From the NCBI RefSeq assembly GCF_947179515.1, contig NC_067473.1, positions 106,841,282 through 106,905,281 on the forward strand: a stretch of DNA of 64,000 bases, in the 5' to 3' direction. Positions 26,632 to 39,062 of this stretch are shown piece by piece. Under the pieces are notes generated by a model, which was not told the DNA's origin, did no database searches, and was given only the letters and a program-made list of their open reading frames with translations. The first letter of the stretch is position 1. Each line of letters opens with the position of its first letter. This DNA is from Apodemus sylvaticus. Lineage: Eukaryota; Chordata; Mammalia; Rodentia; Muridae. The position numbers were made by a program, and so were the translations under genes.

Positions 26632-28012
26632 CTATAAAACAAAAAAATAAAGCGATATCAATTAGTAAGTGCTCTTCAGTTTCTAACACTTACGGTTTAA
26701 AAGGCTTTGGTGTCACCTCCTTAATTACATTCATTTAACTCCACTTTTCCATGATTGACTGGAGAACTGCCAGACTCAGTGGTTTCAAGTGGCTGGCTAG
26801 CCCCACTTTGGCAAGATTTTATCCACGAAGTCTTAGCTGCTATGGTTACTTGCATGAGACTTGCACAGTACCACAAGAGTAAACATGTGTTCAAGCACAG
26901 GTTGGAGGTAGGGCTTAACAACGTCCTTCCCTGAGTTGAAGAAGTACAAACAGTCCAGAGATTCTGAGGGAAGAGGTGTCAGATTTCTGAAGTGACTAGT
27001 CCCTGGTAGTTGCCCATGGTGCATAGTCAGCTTGGAACCATGAACATATAGAAAGACAAATTGGAGCCAGTAGGTTATACATGTAAACATATCTGTGCAA
27101 TAACAATAAGTAATAAGAACTATCTGAAGAAGACATAAATATGAGGAGTTACAGGGTACATGAGACAAAGTGAAAGGTTGGGAAAAGGATATGTCAAATG
27201 CGTTAGACTCAAGTATGAAATTTAAAAAATTATTAGTATCAAATTACTCTTTTAAAATGGAAAAGGGGGGCTAGTAAATCCTATAAAGTCTCATTGGAAT
27301 ATTTGTGCTACTCCAATCTATTTTGTTAGTCGTCTTCTGAAATCTTAAGACTATTAATATTCTATGGATTTTTTTCTGTCTAGTTTTCTACCACTTTCTC
27401 TACATGAAGAAACACAATTATGAAGAAATGGAAGCCAGAAGTCTGACACTCTGACAATCAGTTCTTAATCATGGCGCAGGGACTCAGTTTAATTACTTGG
27501 AGAGAATATCTGTTTATTTTCATTTTCTGTGGAGTAGCCAACTCACTAAGTCTGTATAGTTTACAGATTTTTCCCTGCTTATCAAAATTTTTAGCAACAT
27601 ACTAAACTCTTCAAACACGAAACTCTCAGATGGATTGTGGCCCCTGTAAGAAGAAGATCTGTTAGGCTATATTTGAAACTAGTTGAAATAATCCCTTAAG
27701 TATAGCAAGAGAGGCCTTCAACCAGAGTCAGTTCTCTTGGGAGATTAATTTACATTGTAATTTAAGTAAGATATCCACCAAATGCACACAGAGTTCAGCA
27801 ACCAATTTATTTAAATATTTCTAATATCTCTGTAAAATGTTTCTGAGGCTTCTAAGCCAATGGCTACTGAGGAATTCTGTTCCTACCAAATTTTCAGCTT
27901 GAGATGCTTTCAGATTATTGTTCTAGCTAATTTTGGTATTTGTAAAGGTATATAGAAAAGCACACACACACACACAATGTTAGATCCTTAGCACCTGTCA
28001 TAAAAATATCAT

Positions 28013-28170
28013 GCCGGGCAGTGGTGGTGCACGCCTGTAATCCCAGCACTCAGGGAGGCAGAGGCAGGCAGATTTCTAAGTTCAAGGCCAGCCTGGTCTA
28101 CAGAGTGAGTTCCAGGACAGCCAGGGCTATACAGGAAAAACTCTGTCTCAAAACAACCAAATTCAAAAAA
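28013..28170 (+). mobile_element. B1 SINE, well preserved
   Basis: Begins GCCGGGCAGTGGTGGTGCAC, continues CTGTAATCCCAGCACTCAGG and AAGGCCAGCCTGGTCTACAG and ends in CTCTGTCTCAAAACAACC. The low divergence suggests a younger copy than the others here. A short (CA)n lies just 5'. Confidence 0.95.
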
Positions 28171-28277
28171 TAATATAGGAAACAGTATGTGAGAATGACT
28201 GACTTAAGTTTTTCATAAGCTTTGGAATGAGAATTCTCTCAACAACACTGTGAAGCTTTTATAACATAATCACTTAA

Positions 28278-28316
28278 ATAGATAAATAAATAAATGAATA
28301 AATAAATAAATAAATT
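28278..28316. repeat. (TAAA)n microsatellite
   Basis: About nine ATAA/TAAA units with one TGAA interruption. Confidence 0.9.
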
Positions 28317-30439
28317 TCATACATAACACCTACTATTGTGATACATTTTCCCTAAATGCGTTTATCAAGGAAGCATCCCACAGAGTCTGTTTTTGGTTTT
28401 CTACAAGTACTTAATACTGTAATATTTATCCTACTCCTGAGACCCATATACTGGAAGGAATTAACTTTAAAATGATATCTCCCCAGAGGGCTGACAAAGC
28501 TTTCAATACAAATACCTTGCAGCAAATTAAACCAAGAGTTCTATCTCAATGGAACAGTAATTAAAAATGCAGTGGTCCGTAAAGCATTTATATTGCATGC
28601 ATATCTCAAATCTTCATAAAAATATTTTCAGGCAAAATGAAAGCAACCAATCCAGTCTTTGGTAATATTCTGCCGTATTATTTAAACTGAACCAGTTATA
28701 CCGTATTTTTAAAGGGCAGGGCAGGCAAATAAAAGTTTCAAAAAACCTGTATGTCTAAAAACAGAAACACCTGTTTAGAGAAAACACCAACAAAAGTTCC
28801 AGATATCTCATAGACAATGCCCATAAATATAACAGAAAGATATGGGAATATTTTATCTGTTTACTTAATAGGACCCAAAATGTTCAACCTCCAAATCTAG
28901 AAATAAGTACAGAATCCTGTCTCTCTTCTCTTCCTGTATGTTTTGCATGTGTATGTAGGAATGTATGTATTCATAGTATGTTTATTATAAAAATTGATTT
29001 GAGAAATGCCTCATATCATGCTGTCAACAATTCAGTAATTAAGATCCCATTATCAGAACAAATAATAAGAACAAAATTAGGAATCTAACCTGGGGCTGTA
29101 GAAATTTATACAAATAAACATATGTAGAGATAGTTTCAAACATGGATATTAAATATGTAATGAAAAAGGCATTCAAACTTCATTTTAATTTTGACTCTCA
29201 GGGAAAAAAGAAACAAAATCCCTTCTGAGACATCTTAGAAAGTCACTCCTCCAATTCCCTTGGAAGCACACACCCAGAGCCTACAAACATTTACAAACAC
29301 AGCTCCATGGTTTTCTCTCTGGGTACCGGTGGTCTTTTCTGCATGTTCCAGGTGGGTCCTCTGTCTTTTCCTCATGGGTGAGCTTTCCAAAATATTTATG
29401 AAATTTTCTAGAAAAAAGCTCAGCTTAACATTCTGAAGACTGACATTTGATGTAACCCTAACATCCACAACATCATGGTTTGGTTTTCAACAGCTACAAA
29501 TGATGGTGAGTTTTGTTAGGAGATCAATAAAAATCATCTGAAATTGAGATAAAAAAAGATTTCCAAGCCAGAAATCTATTATCGTTTCTCAGAAACATCC
29601 CATTACATTAGCTATTCTGTATAAATGATATTTAAAAGGGGTGTCTTTTAGGTCTTCATGTATATTCTATACTAGTTGTTGAATCTTCTGGTCAGAGTGG
29701 TTACCTTCTACAGGGTCAGTGTATTTGCTAGTATTTTGACATGAAGTCTGAGATGTTGGACAGAGAGTAAATAGAAGAGCAACCCTAATGTTAAACAAAT
29801 TGGGGAAAGAAATCTATAGCTAGGAACTGCAACTCAAAAATTAGGAGACTCAGAATATTCACAGAGAAGAAGCCAGCTTTCTGTCTTTTAAGATATGCAA
29901 AGGGCACCACCTTCTGAAGCTCAGTTATATTTATTATGGAGTTTCTATGTAATGAGAGTATGTGTCATTTTTATTTCAGAATCTTATTTTGTATTTTAAA
30001 GTATATTTGCTTTGGAGTACTTCAGACTGCAAGCTATTCTTAACTGAGGCTTGAAGGGATAATCTGATATCTAGAAATGTCTGCTGCCTAATGTACCCTT
30101 ACAAGAAATGTTCTAGCAGCAAGACACTTAGAGATGGATTCCAATGTTCTAGTTCAAGCCAGGCTGAATGAGAATTGCTGAAATATAATCAAATATTCTA
30201 TATGTAACAGAGAATGTCTCAAGTTTATATCCTGCTTTCCTATAAAAACATAGGTGAGGCTTTGAGGATTTCATTTTTCTAAGATTTATATGAGTCTCTG
30301 TTAAAAATTATATCTGAAATCTATATTGTCCTTGGTCACAAGAATCAGTTCAATGCATAGAAAAGTATAAATTATGGTGAATGTCAGAGTACCGTAGGAA
30401 GATCAGGATTAACTAAAGGGAGTCATGGTTTCTTATTAC

Positions 30440-30640
30440 CACATGTTTAGCTTTTTGTCAACTTTGCAAACCCCAATATCATTTGAGAAGAGAGAATGTC
30501 TCTTGAGAAAATTTCCCCATCCCCATTTGTCTATAAACGAGACTGTCAGCCATATTTTGAGGAGCAGTTGCAGTGGGAGCACCCACAGCATCTCTAGGCA
30601 GGTAGTCCTGGGGTATGCGTCTTATCTCCTTTGCCCTTAT
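30440..30640 (+). mobile_element. Fragment of the unnamed rodent interspersed repeat (copy 2)
   Basis: 'tttttgtcaactttgcaaac', 'atcatttgagaagagagaat' and 'gagaaaatttccccatcc' follow the 5' part of the same element as at 18.86 kb. Ends within about 230 bp of the coding exon at 30875. Confidence 0.4.
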
Positions 30641-30874
30641 GATGCTATGTAATCGATTTTCTGAATGGGAAAGGCTGTTTTACCCTGTCACCCACTTCAA
30701 GCCTTTCATGCCTCTACCAGGTTAAAGCTGCCTTTGCCATGAAATCAGCAGACGGCAGCTTGTAAATTTTTAGAGACGACCTCCAAGTGCATTGGGTAAA
30801 GGCATTTCATAGGTGCATGAAACCGGTTCCAGAACGCTGGTACTAATTAATGCCCATTCTCCCTTTTGCCTTAC

Positions 30875-30980
30875 CTGATCAGCCACAGCGCGTGCTAATT
30901 TGTCCATTCGAGAGCCTGCTTCTGCAATCTTCTTGGCAGCATTAATGACATCAGATGTGTTTTTCAGTGGGCCTTTGCCT
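30875..30980 (-). CDS. Ctnna2: Ctnna2 exon: actin-binding domain, middle (1 nt + 35 codons)
   Basis: After completing the split arginine codon, the exon encodes GKGPLKNTSDVINAAKKIAE followed by AGSRMDKLARAVADQ. The acceptor is TTTTTTTCAG before AGGCAAAGG and the donor is GATCAG|GTAAGG; length is 106 nt, ending in phase 0. It is part of the helical actin-binding bundle. KLARAVADQ is the alpha-N version (alpha-E: KLGRTIADH, from memory). A frame open through the flanking intron extends beyond both splice sites but is not coding there. A sense-oriented L1 sits 1.7 kb upstream in transcript terms. Confidence 0.97.
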
Positions 30981-32640
30981 CTGAAAAAAATACACATCAT
31001 AATTAGAATTATAATCAATAACTGGCAGCACATAAACCTACCACATCCTTGGTCTATCATGCTATTTCTGTATTTAATGCGATCTGGCCCTGCTATTGAA
31101 AATTTCCTTGTTGCCTTGATGCATCCACACTTCTAGGTTGGTAGTCTGCCTTGTTTCCTTGTATGTGTTGGGGGAAATTAGTCTCCTAATTTCATATATG
31201 CATCTACATTATCTTTCCACTATTTCAACAGTACTCAATTAAAATTAGCATCACAGGAGGAAGGGACTTCAGCACCCAGTGGTAGTCACAGGCTAGATGT
31301 TGTCCTACACAACACCTCACTGTGTGTGCATGAAGCAGGTGTCACATTGCCTTCACAGCCAGGAAGCATGGTATGAGGGATGCATGCTGGGGCTCCGTAT
31401 ACTTTCTATATTTGTCAAAATCCTATGCCCAAGGAATGGGAATGGGTTCTCATATAATCAAAGTACCTCATTTCCCACCATTTAACAGCATGAAATACCT
31501 TTCCCAGATATTTCCAGAGGCAAAACTTAATATAAACAACCCTTTATAGATATGTTTAGAGACCTGTTTCCTACATGACTTCCACTTCTGTTAACTTGTT
31601 AGTTAACAATCACTCATCCCCACAAGCTGTCAGTGATGAGTTCAAAAACAGAAGAAAAAAAAAAAAAGAGTCCCCAGCAGCTCTGGTACAGATGCATAGC
31701 CATACATACCGTGCCCAGCACCTTCATATTATTTAACTTAAGTACAGATGGCTCCTTGAGAAGCACTTCTGTCTTGAACATAATGCAGGAATATTTGGCT
31801 AGTTTTTCTCACATTGCAGAGTTCCAAATATCATATACTTTATGTTTCTGGTACCGATATGTAAATGATTGCACGAAATCCTAGGCTTGTAAACGTCCTT
31901 GTGCTTGCAGCACCCCAACATTTTTACATACGGTTTTCAATTAGGTAGGCAATTAAACATTATATTACTCAATCAACTTGCCTGTTTAATTTTAAGTGCT
32001 GATTGAATGGGAGGGGAAATGGTGCTGCGCCATGAACCTTTAAACAAACTGTACCATATAAATTTCCACTTTCTTGGGAAGTGGGTGAAAAATAAATTGA
32101 CCATATTTATCCTTAATTTTTTTTTACCAGGCTACATTTTCTGGTAGCCTTCCTTATACATATCTAAGTTACAGTGAATTTTCTAGGCACCAAGAATGCT
32201 TTCCCATGTTATAATGTGATGGAACCCAGAGGAAAGCAACTCAGAAGGGAATTATTTATTCAGAATATAGTTCTAGGATAGGGCAATGGGCATGGTTGTG
32301 GAGCATTACAAAATGGAAGACCTAAAATGGCTTTCATCAAATAAATGTTAAGGAAGTGCATATTGTTCTGCTTCAGATTTGTTCTCATTTTAGAATTTGT
32401 TTTTCTGTATTAGTAGCTGAAAATAAAGTAGATGAGGTTTAAATTACTGTTGAGACCCACATACAGAAGATTCTAAACTTAGGTATTTTGGTTACATATA
32501 GTCACATTAAGTCTCCCGCAGAATACATTCATTGATTTTTTTTTTTTTTAGTAACCATTAAGATTTTTAATCTGTGGACAAGATTTCACATGTGAATTTT
32601 ATATAACAAAGATGAGGTAAAGAATCTGTAGCAATCTGTT

Positions 32641-32655
32641 CCTTGATAGTGTTTT
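32641..32655. repeat. Target-site duplication, left copy of the 32.7-kb L1
   Basis: CCTTGATAGTGTTTT, identical to 33714-33728 across the insertion. Confidence 0.95.
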
Positions 32656-33713
32656 TTTTTTCTTTCTTTTTTATTTGATATAATTTATTTACATTTCAAA
32701 TGATTTCCCCTTTTCTAGCCCCCCCCCACTCCCCGAAAGTCCCGTAAGCCCCCTTCTCTTCCCCTGTCCTCCCTCCCACCCCTTCCCAGTTCCCCGTTCT
32801 GGTTTTGCCAAATACTGTTTCACTGAGTCTTTCCAGAACCAGGGACCACTCCTGCTTTCTTCTTGTATCTCATTTGATGTGTGGATTATGTTTTGGGTAT
32901 TCCAGTTTTCTAGGTTAATAACCACTTATTAGTGAGTGCATACCATGATTCACCTTTTGAGTCTGGGTTACCTCACTTAGTATGATGTTCTCTAGCTCCA
33001 TCCATTTGCCTAAGAATTTCATGAATTCATTGTTTCTAATGGCTGAATAGTACTCCATTGTGTAGATATACCACATTTTTTGTATCCACTCTTCTGTTGA
33101 GGGATACCTGGGTTCTTTCCAGCATCTGGCAATTATAAATAGGGCTGCTATGAACATAGTAGAGCATGTATCCTTATTACATGGTGGGGAATCCTCTGGG
33201 TATATGCCCAGGAGTGGTATAGCAGGATCTTCTGGAAGTGAGGTGCCCAGTTTTCGGAGGAACCGCCAGACTGCTTTCCAGAGTGGTTGTACCAATTTGC
33301 AACCCCACCAGCAGTGGAGGAGTGTTCCTCTTTCTCCGCACCCTCTCCAACACCTGCTGTCTCCTGAATTTTTAATCTTAGCCATTCTGACTGGTGTAAG
33401 ATGAAATCTTAGGGTTGTTTTGATTTGCATTTCCCTAATGACTAATGAAGTGGAGCATTTTTTAAGATGCTTCTCCGCCATCCGAAGTTCTTCAGGTGAG
33501 AATTCTTTGTTTAACTCTGTACCCCATTTTTTAATAGGGTTGTTCGGTTTTCTGGAGTCTAACTTCTTGAGTTCTTTATATATATTGGATATTAGCCCTC
33601 TATCTGATGTAGGATTGGTGAAGATCTTTTCCCAATTTGTTGGTTGCCGATCTGTCCTCTTGATGGTGTCCTTTGCCTTACAGAAACTCTGTAACCTTAT
33701 GAGGTCCCGTTTG
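32656..33713 (-). mobile_element. 5'-truncated L1 with intact ORF2 C-terminal end and 3' UTR
   Basis: The minus strand keeps a 188-codon open frame (33481-32915) with L1 ORF2 C-terminal motifs (MAKIKNSGDSRCWRGCGERG, LHCWWGCKLVQPLWK, WYIYTMEYYSAI). A short 3' UTR with a G-rich tract follows, then AATAAA motifs (32684-32689 and 32670-32675) and an A-rich tail. It is flanked by a perfect 15-bp target duplication CCTTGATAGTGTTTT (32641-32655 and 33714-33728), proving a discrete retrotransposition event. The UTR and tail resemble rat L1 as I recall it. It lies in gene-sense orientation 1.7 kb upstream of the exon at 30875-30980. No functional ORF2 enzyme is encoded. Confidence 0.95.
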
Positions 33714-33728
33714 CCTTGATAGTGTTTT
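33714..33728. repeat. Target-site duplication, right copy of the 32.7-kb L1
   Basis: CCTTGATAGTGTTTT, matching 32641-32655; the L1 5' truncation point is the base before it. Confidence 0.95.
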
Positions 33729-34017
33729 AAATTATCATTTCTAAGCAGCTTACTTCTTTTGCAGTATTATTGTTTTTCATTATTACTTAAAGGAAAGCTT
33801 AAATAATCTGTCATTACTTTAAAATGTTGGCATATTATGTATTTCTCTATAACTTTCAGATCATAGAGAAACTTTTGTGAAGTTTTACTCTGGCATGATA
33901 CCTGTTAGTTTGGGCCTTTCTCTAAACAGAGTCATTAGGAGCTTAGGAAACTGTTCGTTTTTCATTGCCAAGGAAACATGTTTGCTTACTTCAAGAATTT
34001 TGATGTAGAGCTAACCT

Positions 34018-34150
34018 TAACTCCAGTTCTAAGGGATCTTGGGCCCTCTTCTGGCTTCTGGGGGTACTTGCATGTGTGGGGTGCATATAAACTTCCCCAG
34101 TTACATATATCACAAACACAAATACAAACGTACATATAAATCTATATATG
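34018..34150 (+). mobile_element. B2/B3-type SINE 3' part
   Basis: 'aactccagttctaagggatc', GGGCCCTCTTCTGGCTTCTG and 'catgtgtggggtgcatataa' are the 3' half of a B2/B3 element. Confidence 0.6.
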
Positions 34151-34319
34151 TATAACATTCCAAAGGATCTCAGAAAATGTCTTCTTATAAATTGTAAATG
34201 ATACATTTTAAAAACTGATTAAATGTTCTAATTTAGTAAAGAATATCTTTAGAGTCATGGTATTTGCTTGATGCTCAAATGATCGTCTTATAGTGAAAGC
34301 ACAAATCCAGTATAATTTT

Positions 34320-35790
34320 TCATCATTAATTCCTTTATTTATTCACTTTACAACTCCCCTCTTCTCCTCCCGGTCCTACCCTCCCTTTCCCCCTTCTCCT
34401 TTTCTTGGAGAAACGGAGGCCCCTTCCCTTGCTTCCAACCCACCCTGGTACATAACTCTCATCATTGCTAAGCACATGGTCCTCCACTGCTACATAATGT
34501 GACCCAGCTAAGGGAAAAGGATCCAAAGACAGGAAACAGAGGCCAGGTCAGAAACAGGCCCTAATGTAATTGTAGGAGGACCCACATGAAGAACAAGCTA
34601 AATATGATTAGAGAGTCTAGGTTCAGTCAATGCATGCTTTTTGGTTGTGGTTCAATCTCTGCGAGTACTCACAGGCCCAGGTTAGTTGGCTCTGTAGGTT
34701 GGAAAACAACAGGATAGTTTTTCAGAAAGTTGGAAATAGCTTTACCTCAAGACCCAGCTTATACCACTCCTGGGTATATACTCAAAAGATGTCCCAGCAT
34801 ACCACAAGGACATTTGCTCAACTATGTTTAGATAGCAGTTATTTTCATAAGAGACAGAAACAAGAAAACCACCCAGATGTTTCTCAGTGAAAGAATAGAT
34901 ATAGAAAATGTGGTACATTTATATGGTAGAATACTAAACTACTCAGCTATTAAAAGCAAGGTCACTGTGAAATTTGCCAGCAATTGCATGGAACTAGAAA
35001 ATGTCATCTTGAGTGACATAACTCAGAACTTGAAAGTCATGCATGGTGTGTTCTCACTTATAAATGGATATTAGCCACAAAGTACTGGATAACCATGCTA
35101 TAATCTACAGACCCTAAGATGATAAGTCCTAAGGAGGGCATATTGGTGGATGCTTGAATCTCATTCAGGAGGGGAAATAAAATAGACATTGTAAATGGAT
35201 GGGGAGAAGTAACTGGGTAGGAGAAAGGATGGGCAGAGGAACATGGGTGGGTATTAGAAGAGCAGGTATGAGGGCGAGAAGGCTAGGAAAAAGAAGGGAA
35301 GTCAGTGGGGAGCATCTCTGGAACAACCCAGGGACATGGGATGGGGAAGGCTCCTGGGAGGATATGAGCATGACCCTAGCTGAGACTACCAGTAGCAGGG
35401 AGAGATGGAGCCTGAAGTGGCCACCTCCTGTAGCCAGACAAGAATTGCATTAAAGGGAGGGAGACACCAACCCACTCTCAGACCCTTCTACTCAAAATTT
35501 ACCATGTCTACAAGATGTACAAATATGTGGAGCAGAGATTGAGGGAATGACCATCCAATGACTGGCCCAATTTGAAACACCTACCTCATGGGCAAAAACC
35601 AATCCCTGACACTACTCATGATACTCTGTTATGCTTGCAGACAGGAGCCTAGCATAACTGTCCTCTGAGAGGTTCCATTCAGTAGTTGAGTGAAACAGAT
35701 ACAGAGACCCACAGCCAAACATGAAGTGGAGTTTATGGAGTTTTGTGTCAAAGTTGGGAGAAGGACTGAGGGAGCCAGAGTGGTCACAGA
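34320..35790 (-). mobile_element. L1 with 5' inversion (twin-priming structure)
   Basis: Left part (about 34320-34702) is L1 3' UTR in minus orientation, ending at a CTGTAGGTT junction. The right part (about 34703-35790) is plus-oriented: ORF2 end (TATACCACTCCTGGGTATAT, AACTCAGAACTTGAAAGTCA) then the early 3' UTR (TGATACTCTGTTATGCTTGC). By my memory of the consensus, the plus part ends close to where the minus part begins, so the two are one element with its 5' segment inverted. A weak target duplication CAGTATnnTTTT may flank it (34308-34319, 35791-35802). Diverged, hence older than the 32.7-kb copy. Confidence 0.7.
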
Positions 35791-36164
35791 CAGTATCTTT
35801 TATTTCACCAGTGACTATATTTCACACACTCATGAGCACCACAATGAAAAACAACTGTTTAAGATTCCAGCATTTAAACTGAACTCTTGTACTGAGAGTC
35901 TGTATTAGAGGGTCAGAAAGGGTAAGAGAACTAGTCAAATATTTTATGCTAACACATACACACATTTTTTTTAGTAGAACATTGACATTCAGGAAAACTA
36001 AGGATTAGTCCCAAATGGTACTATGCTCAGAGAGAAGCAGGATGTAAACCTAAGAATACCAGTTCACAAGAAAACACAGTCATGCTTGTGGGCACTCACA
36101 ATAAACCATGTGTAATAGAATTAAGAAAGCAATGCAGATTTGGCATATTACAGGTATTAATGTC

Positions 36165-36220
36165 TGCCCAGTAGGAATAAGGCTCTGGGTTCAATGCTCA
36201 GCCCTGAAAGGTATTTTTCA
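36165..36220 (+). mobile_element. ID/B4-like SINE fragment
   Basis: 'aaggctctgggttcaatgct' then CAGCCCTGAAAGG matches the B-box side of an ID-like head. Very short. Confidence 0.3.
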
Positions 36221-36224
36221 AAAA

Positions 36225-37790
36225 TGACCACTAAAAAGGCATCAACAAGAATAAAGGAGTCAACATAGCAAAGGAGGCACCAGATTTATATGTTTAGTTC
36301 TGTACAAAATATTGTGGGAAGAAATTCAAGATGGCACATGAAACGTCATTACATAAACATGAGGTAAAGGGCTTAGAGATCTACAGATGCACAGCAATCC
36401 ATATTCAAATTTTAGTATCCTATTTTTCCCAAACAAAATGAAATGTCCTAAATTCACCAGGAATTTCAAGTAGCCAAAATAATCTGGCAAAAGAAAAAGA
36501 GCTGAAGTTCCCATATTTTCTGATTTTAAAAATTTACCATAAATGTTCAGTGCAAAAGAGTGTAGTCCTAACTCAAAAACAGAAATAAAGACAAATAGAA
36601 CCGGATCAGGTTCAGAAAAAGGACCTCAAACACATGATCAAATGGTTTTCCACGGGGTGCTAAGACCACTTAATTAAGCAAAGAAATGGTGCTAGGAAAA
36701 ACATATCCATCAGCGAAATGTTCAACTTAGAAGTGATCAGTCGGAAATAGAAAGCTAAAGTATAAAAGCAAAAGAAAATGAATGTGTGTGAGCCCTCCAT
36801 GACATTGGATCAGCAGACATTCCTTGCTAGAATAAAAAAAGCAGAAGCAACTGAAGAAAAGCTAAACTTGACCTTGAGTTTAAACTTTTACCATCAAAGT
36901 ATATTTTCAGTGGGTATTGTAAATGAAACTCACAAAGTAAGGAAAATATCTTTGAATCTTATTATCCAATAAGGAATCAATATTCAGAAGATATAAAAAA
37001 CTGACAATGAAATATTTAATTAAAGGTGGTAAGAGATTTGAGTAGATAGCTCTCAAAAAAAAATATATAATGGCCAATAAGCACAGAAAAAGAAAACAAA
37101 CAAACAAAAAACCTTAAAATGTCACTGGTCACTAGAGAAATGAAAATCAAACCATAAGGATATTCTAATTTATACAAATTAGGAGCACTCCTGGGAGAAA
37201 AAACAATCCGAAATTCCTATGTTCTATATAGCAGGAAACTGAAAATGATTTGTGGATTCCTCATTTAAAAGAAAAAAGTTCCATATGATAGTCCAATTCC
37301 TTTTTAAGCAGGGACTCAAAGAAATATCTTCTCTGTGTCAATGGCATTATTCATAATACCCAAAGGTAGAAGGACCCAAATGCCCATTAACAGTAGAGAA
37401 ACCAAATGTAGTATTTCTGTGACAGTGGAATATTATTCAACCATTAAAACAAAAGCTATTTGTGTGTGTGTGATGACATGGATGGACACTGAAAACTTTA
37501 TTTTCTATGAAAGAATCAAGTTGCTAAAAAAACAAACATGAACTATGCCTCTTATCTGGTCCATAGACTGGTCAAAGACACAGAATGAGAAAGCTAATTT
37601 TTCAGTTTTTCAGTGGTTGTGAGGAGCAGGTGACAAGGAGTTAGCAAGGAATGCATTCTATATGCACTTTTAAAGAAGACACAAATGTATAGACTAATGG
37701 CAATGGATACACATCAGTATAGTTAATGTGACAAAATAGTCTACTTAAACAATTATAAACATAGTAAACTTTACGATGCATATAACAATA
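36225..37790 (+). mobile_element. Ancient L1 segment (ORF2 3' end and beyond)
   Basis: Contains 'gatcaaatggttttccacgg', 'aaaatgtcactggtcactag' plus GAGAAATGAAAATCAAACC, 'atacccaaaggtagaaggac', 'ggaatattattcaaccatta' and GATGACATGGATGGACACTG, all ORF2-end blocks of old mammalian L1s. Heavily diverged, frames broken. Antisense to Ctnna2. Confidence 0.75.
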
Positions 37791-38596
37791 AAAACAATTC
37801 AGACAGCCATATTTGGCTAATGTCTACTGTATCAGACAAGTCTAAATGAACCATAGTCATCTGCATCACACTGAATCAACATTTACATAACCAGAAAATG
37901 AAAGCATAACCAAAATTTTTGGTCTAGGAAATTGACAAGACTTCAATTTATTCTTGCCGTCATTGGAAGACACATGCAACAGGGATGTTATACTAATAGT
38001 TATAGATCCTTCTCAAAATGAGGACTCACACCCCAGTGTTTCTGTTCCTTAGAGTCAAGTCTACAGTGCAAGAGGGATTTGAAAAGGTATTTTCAGGATT
38101 CTTGTATCCCTAATGGCAGAGGTCATTCTATTGTCACACCTGGAACATGGTGTTAGTGTTCTTAGAAATAGAATATATTACTTCTCTACTATACAGAATC
38201 TTGCAGCATTCATTGTTCACTTAAGTACAGCCAATTTGTGTATTAAGGCCAGTATTTGGAATCTTTTACAAGAAGTGGTCACTCCAAAAGAGAATCAAGC
38301 TGGCAAACCATTACTTCGGTGCTGTGAACTCCATTTGCAAACATATTTGCATTTATTTTTACAAAAATTCTGCAAACCTTAATGTGCAATTGCAGTGAGT
38401 CGGCATATTGTGAGCAAAGTATTCAGTACTCAGAATTCTAATTCAGAAGTAATCCAAGCTTAGCGTGTTTATTTTCTATAGCCTGCTTGATACATCTAGT
38501 TTGCTAATATTAAATGTAAGTCTAGTGAGGAAATGCAATGAGGGTATTTGCAAATGTGTGCAATCATTCAAGCCTTTCTGGATCTATAGTTTCAAA

Positions 38597-39040
38597 AGGA
38601 AAGGTAAGGAAAAGAAAGGAAAGGAGAGAGGAAAGGAGAGGAAAGGAAAGGAGAGAGGAAAGGAGAGGAAAGGAAAGGAGAGGGGAGGGGAGGGGAAGGG
38701 GAGGGGAGGGGAGAGGAGGGGGAGGGGAGGGGAGGGAAGGGGGAGAGGGGAGAGGAGGGGGGAGGGGAGGGGAGAGGGAAGGGGAGGGGGGAGGGGGCAG
38801 GGGAGGAGAGGAAAGGAGAGGAAAAAGGAAAAGGAAAAGGAATGGAAAAAGGAAAGGAAAGGAAAGGAAAAAGGAAAGGAAAGGAAAGGAAAGGGAAAGG
38901 GAAAGGGAAAGGGAAAGGAAAAGGAAAAGGAAAAGGAAAAAAAGGAAAAGGAAAAGGAAAAGGAAAAGGAAAGAGGAAAGGAAAGGAAAGGAAAGGAAAG
39001 GAAAGGAAAGGAAAGGAAAGGAAAGGAAAGGGAAAAGAAA
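38597..39040. repeat. Long polypurine tract (GGAAA, GGGGA, GGGAAA units)
   Basis: About 440 bp almost pure purine on the plus strand, with single pyrimidine interruptions near 38797 and 38843. Internal zones shift from GGAAA/GAGAG to GGGGAGG to GGGAAA to GGAAA. Long open frames (up to 196 codons) on both strands are repeat translations. Confidence 0.97.
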
Positions 39041-39062
39041 TGAAGAATCCAGAATTTTCCAT

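Larger units (their letters stand above)
26632..30874 (-). other. Ctnna2: Intron within the actin-binding-domain coding region (4.2 kb)
   Basis: Contains one B1 SINE (28.0 kb), a short (TAAA)n run and a fragment of a rodent interspersed repeat near 30.45 kb. No other feature is supported. Confidence 0.9.

Noticed and set aside
33150..33719. Plus-strand frames of 84 and 99 codons
   Set aside because: Antisense shadows of the minus-strand L1 ORF2 end.
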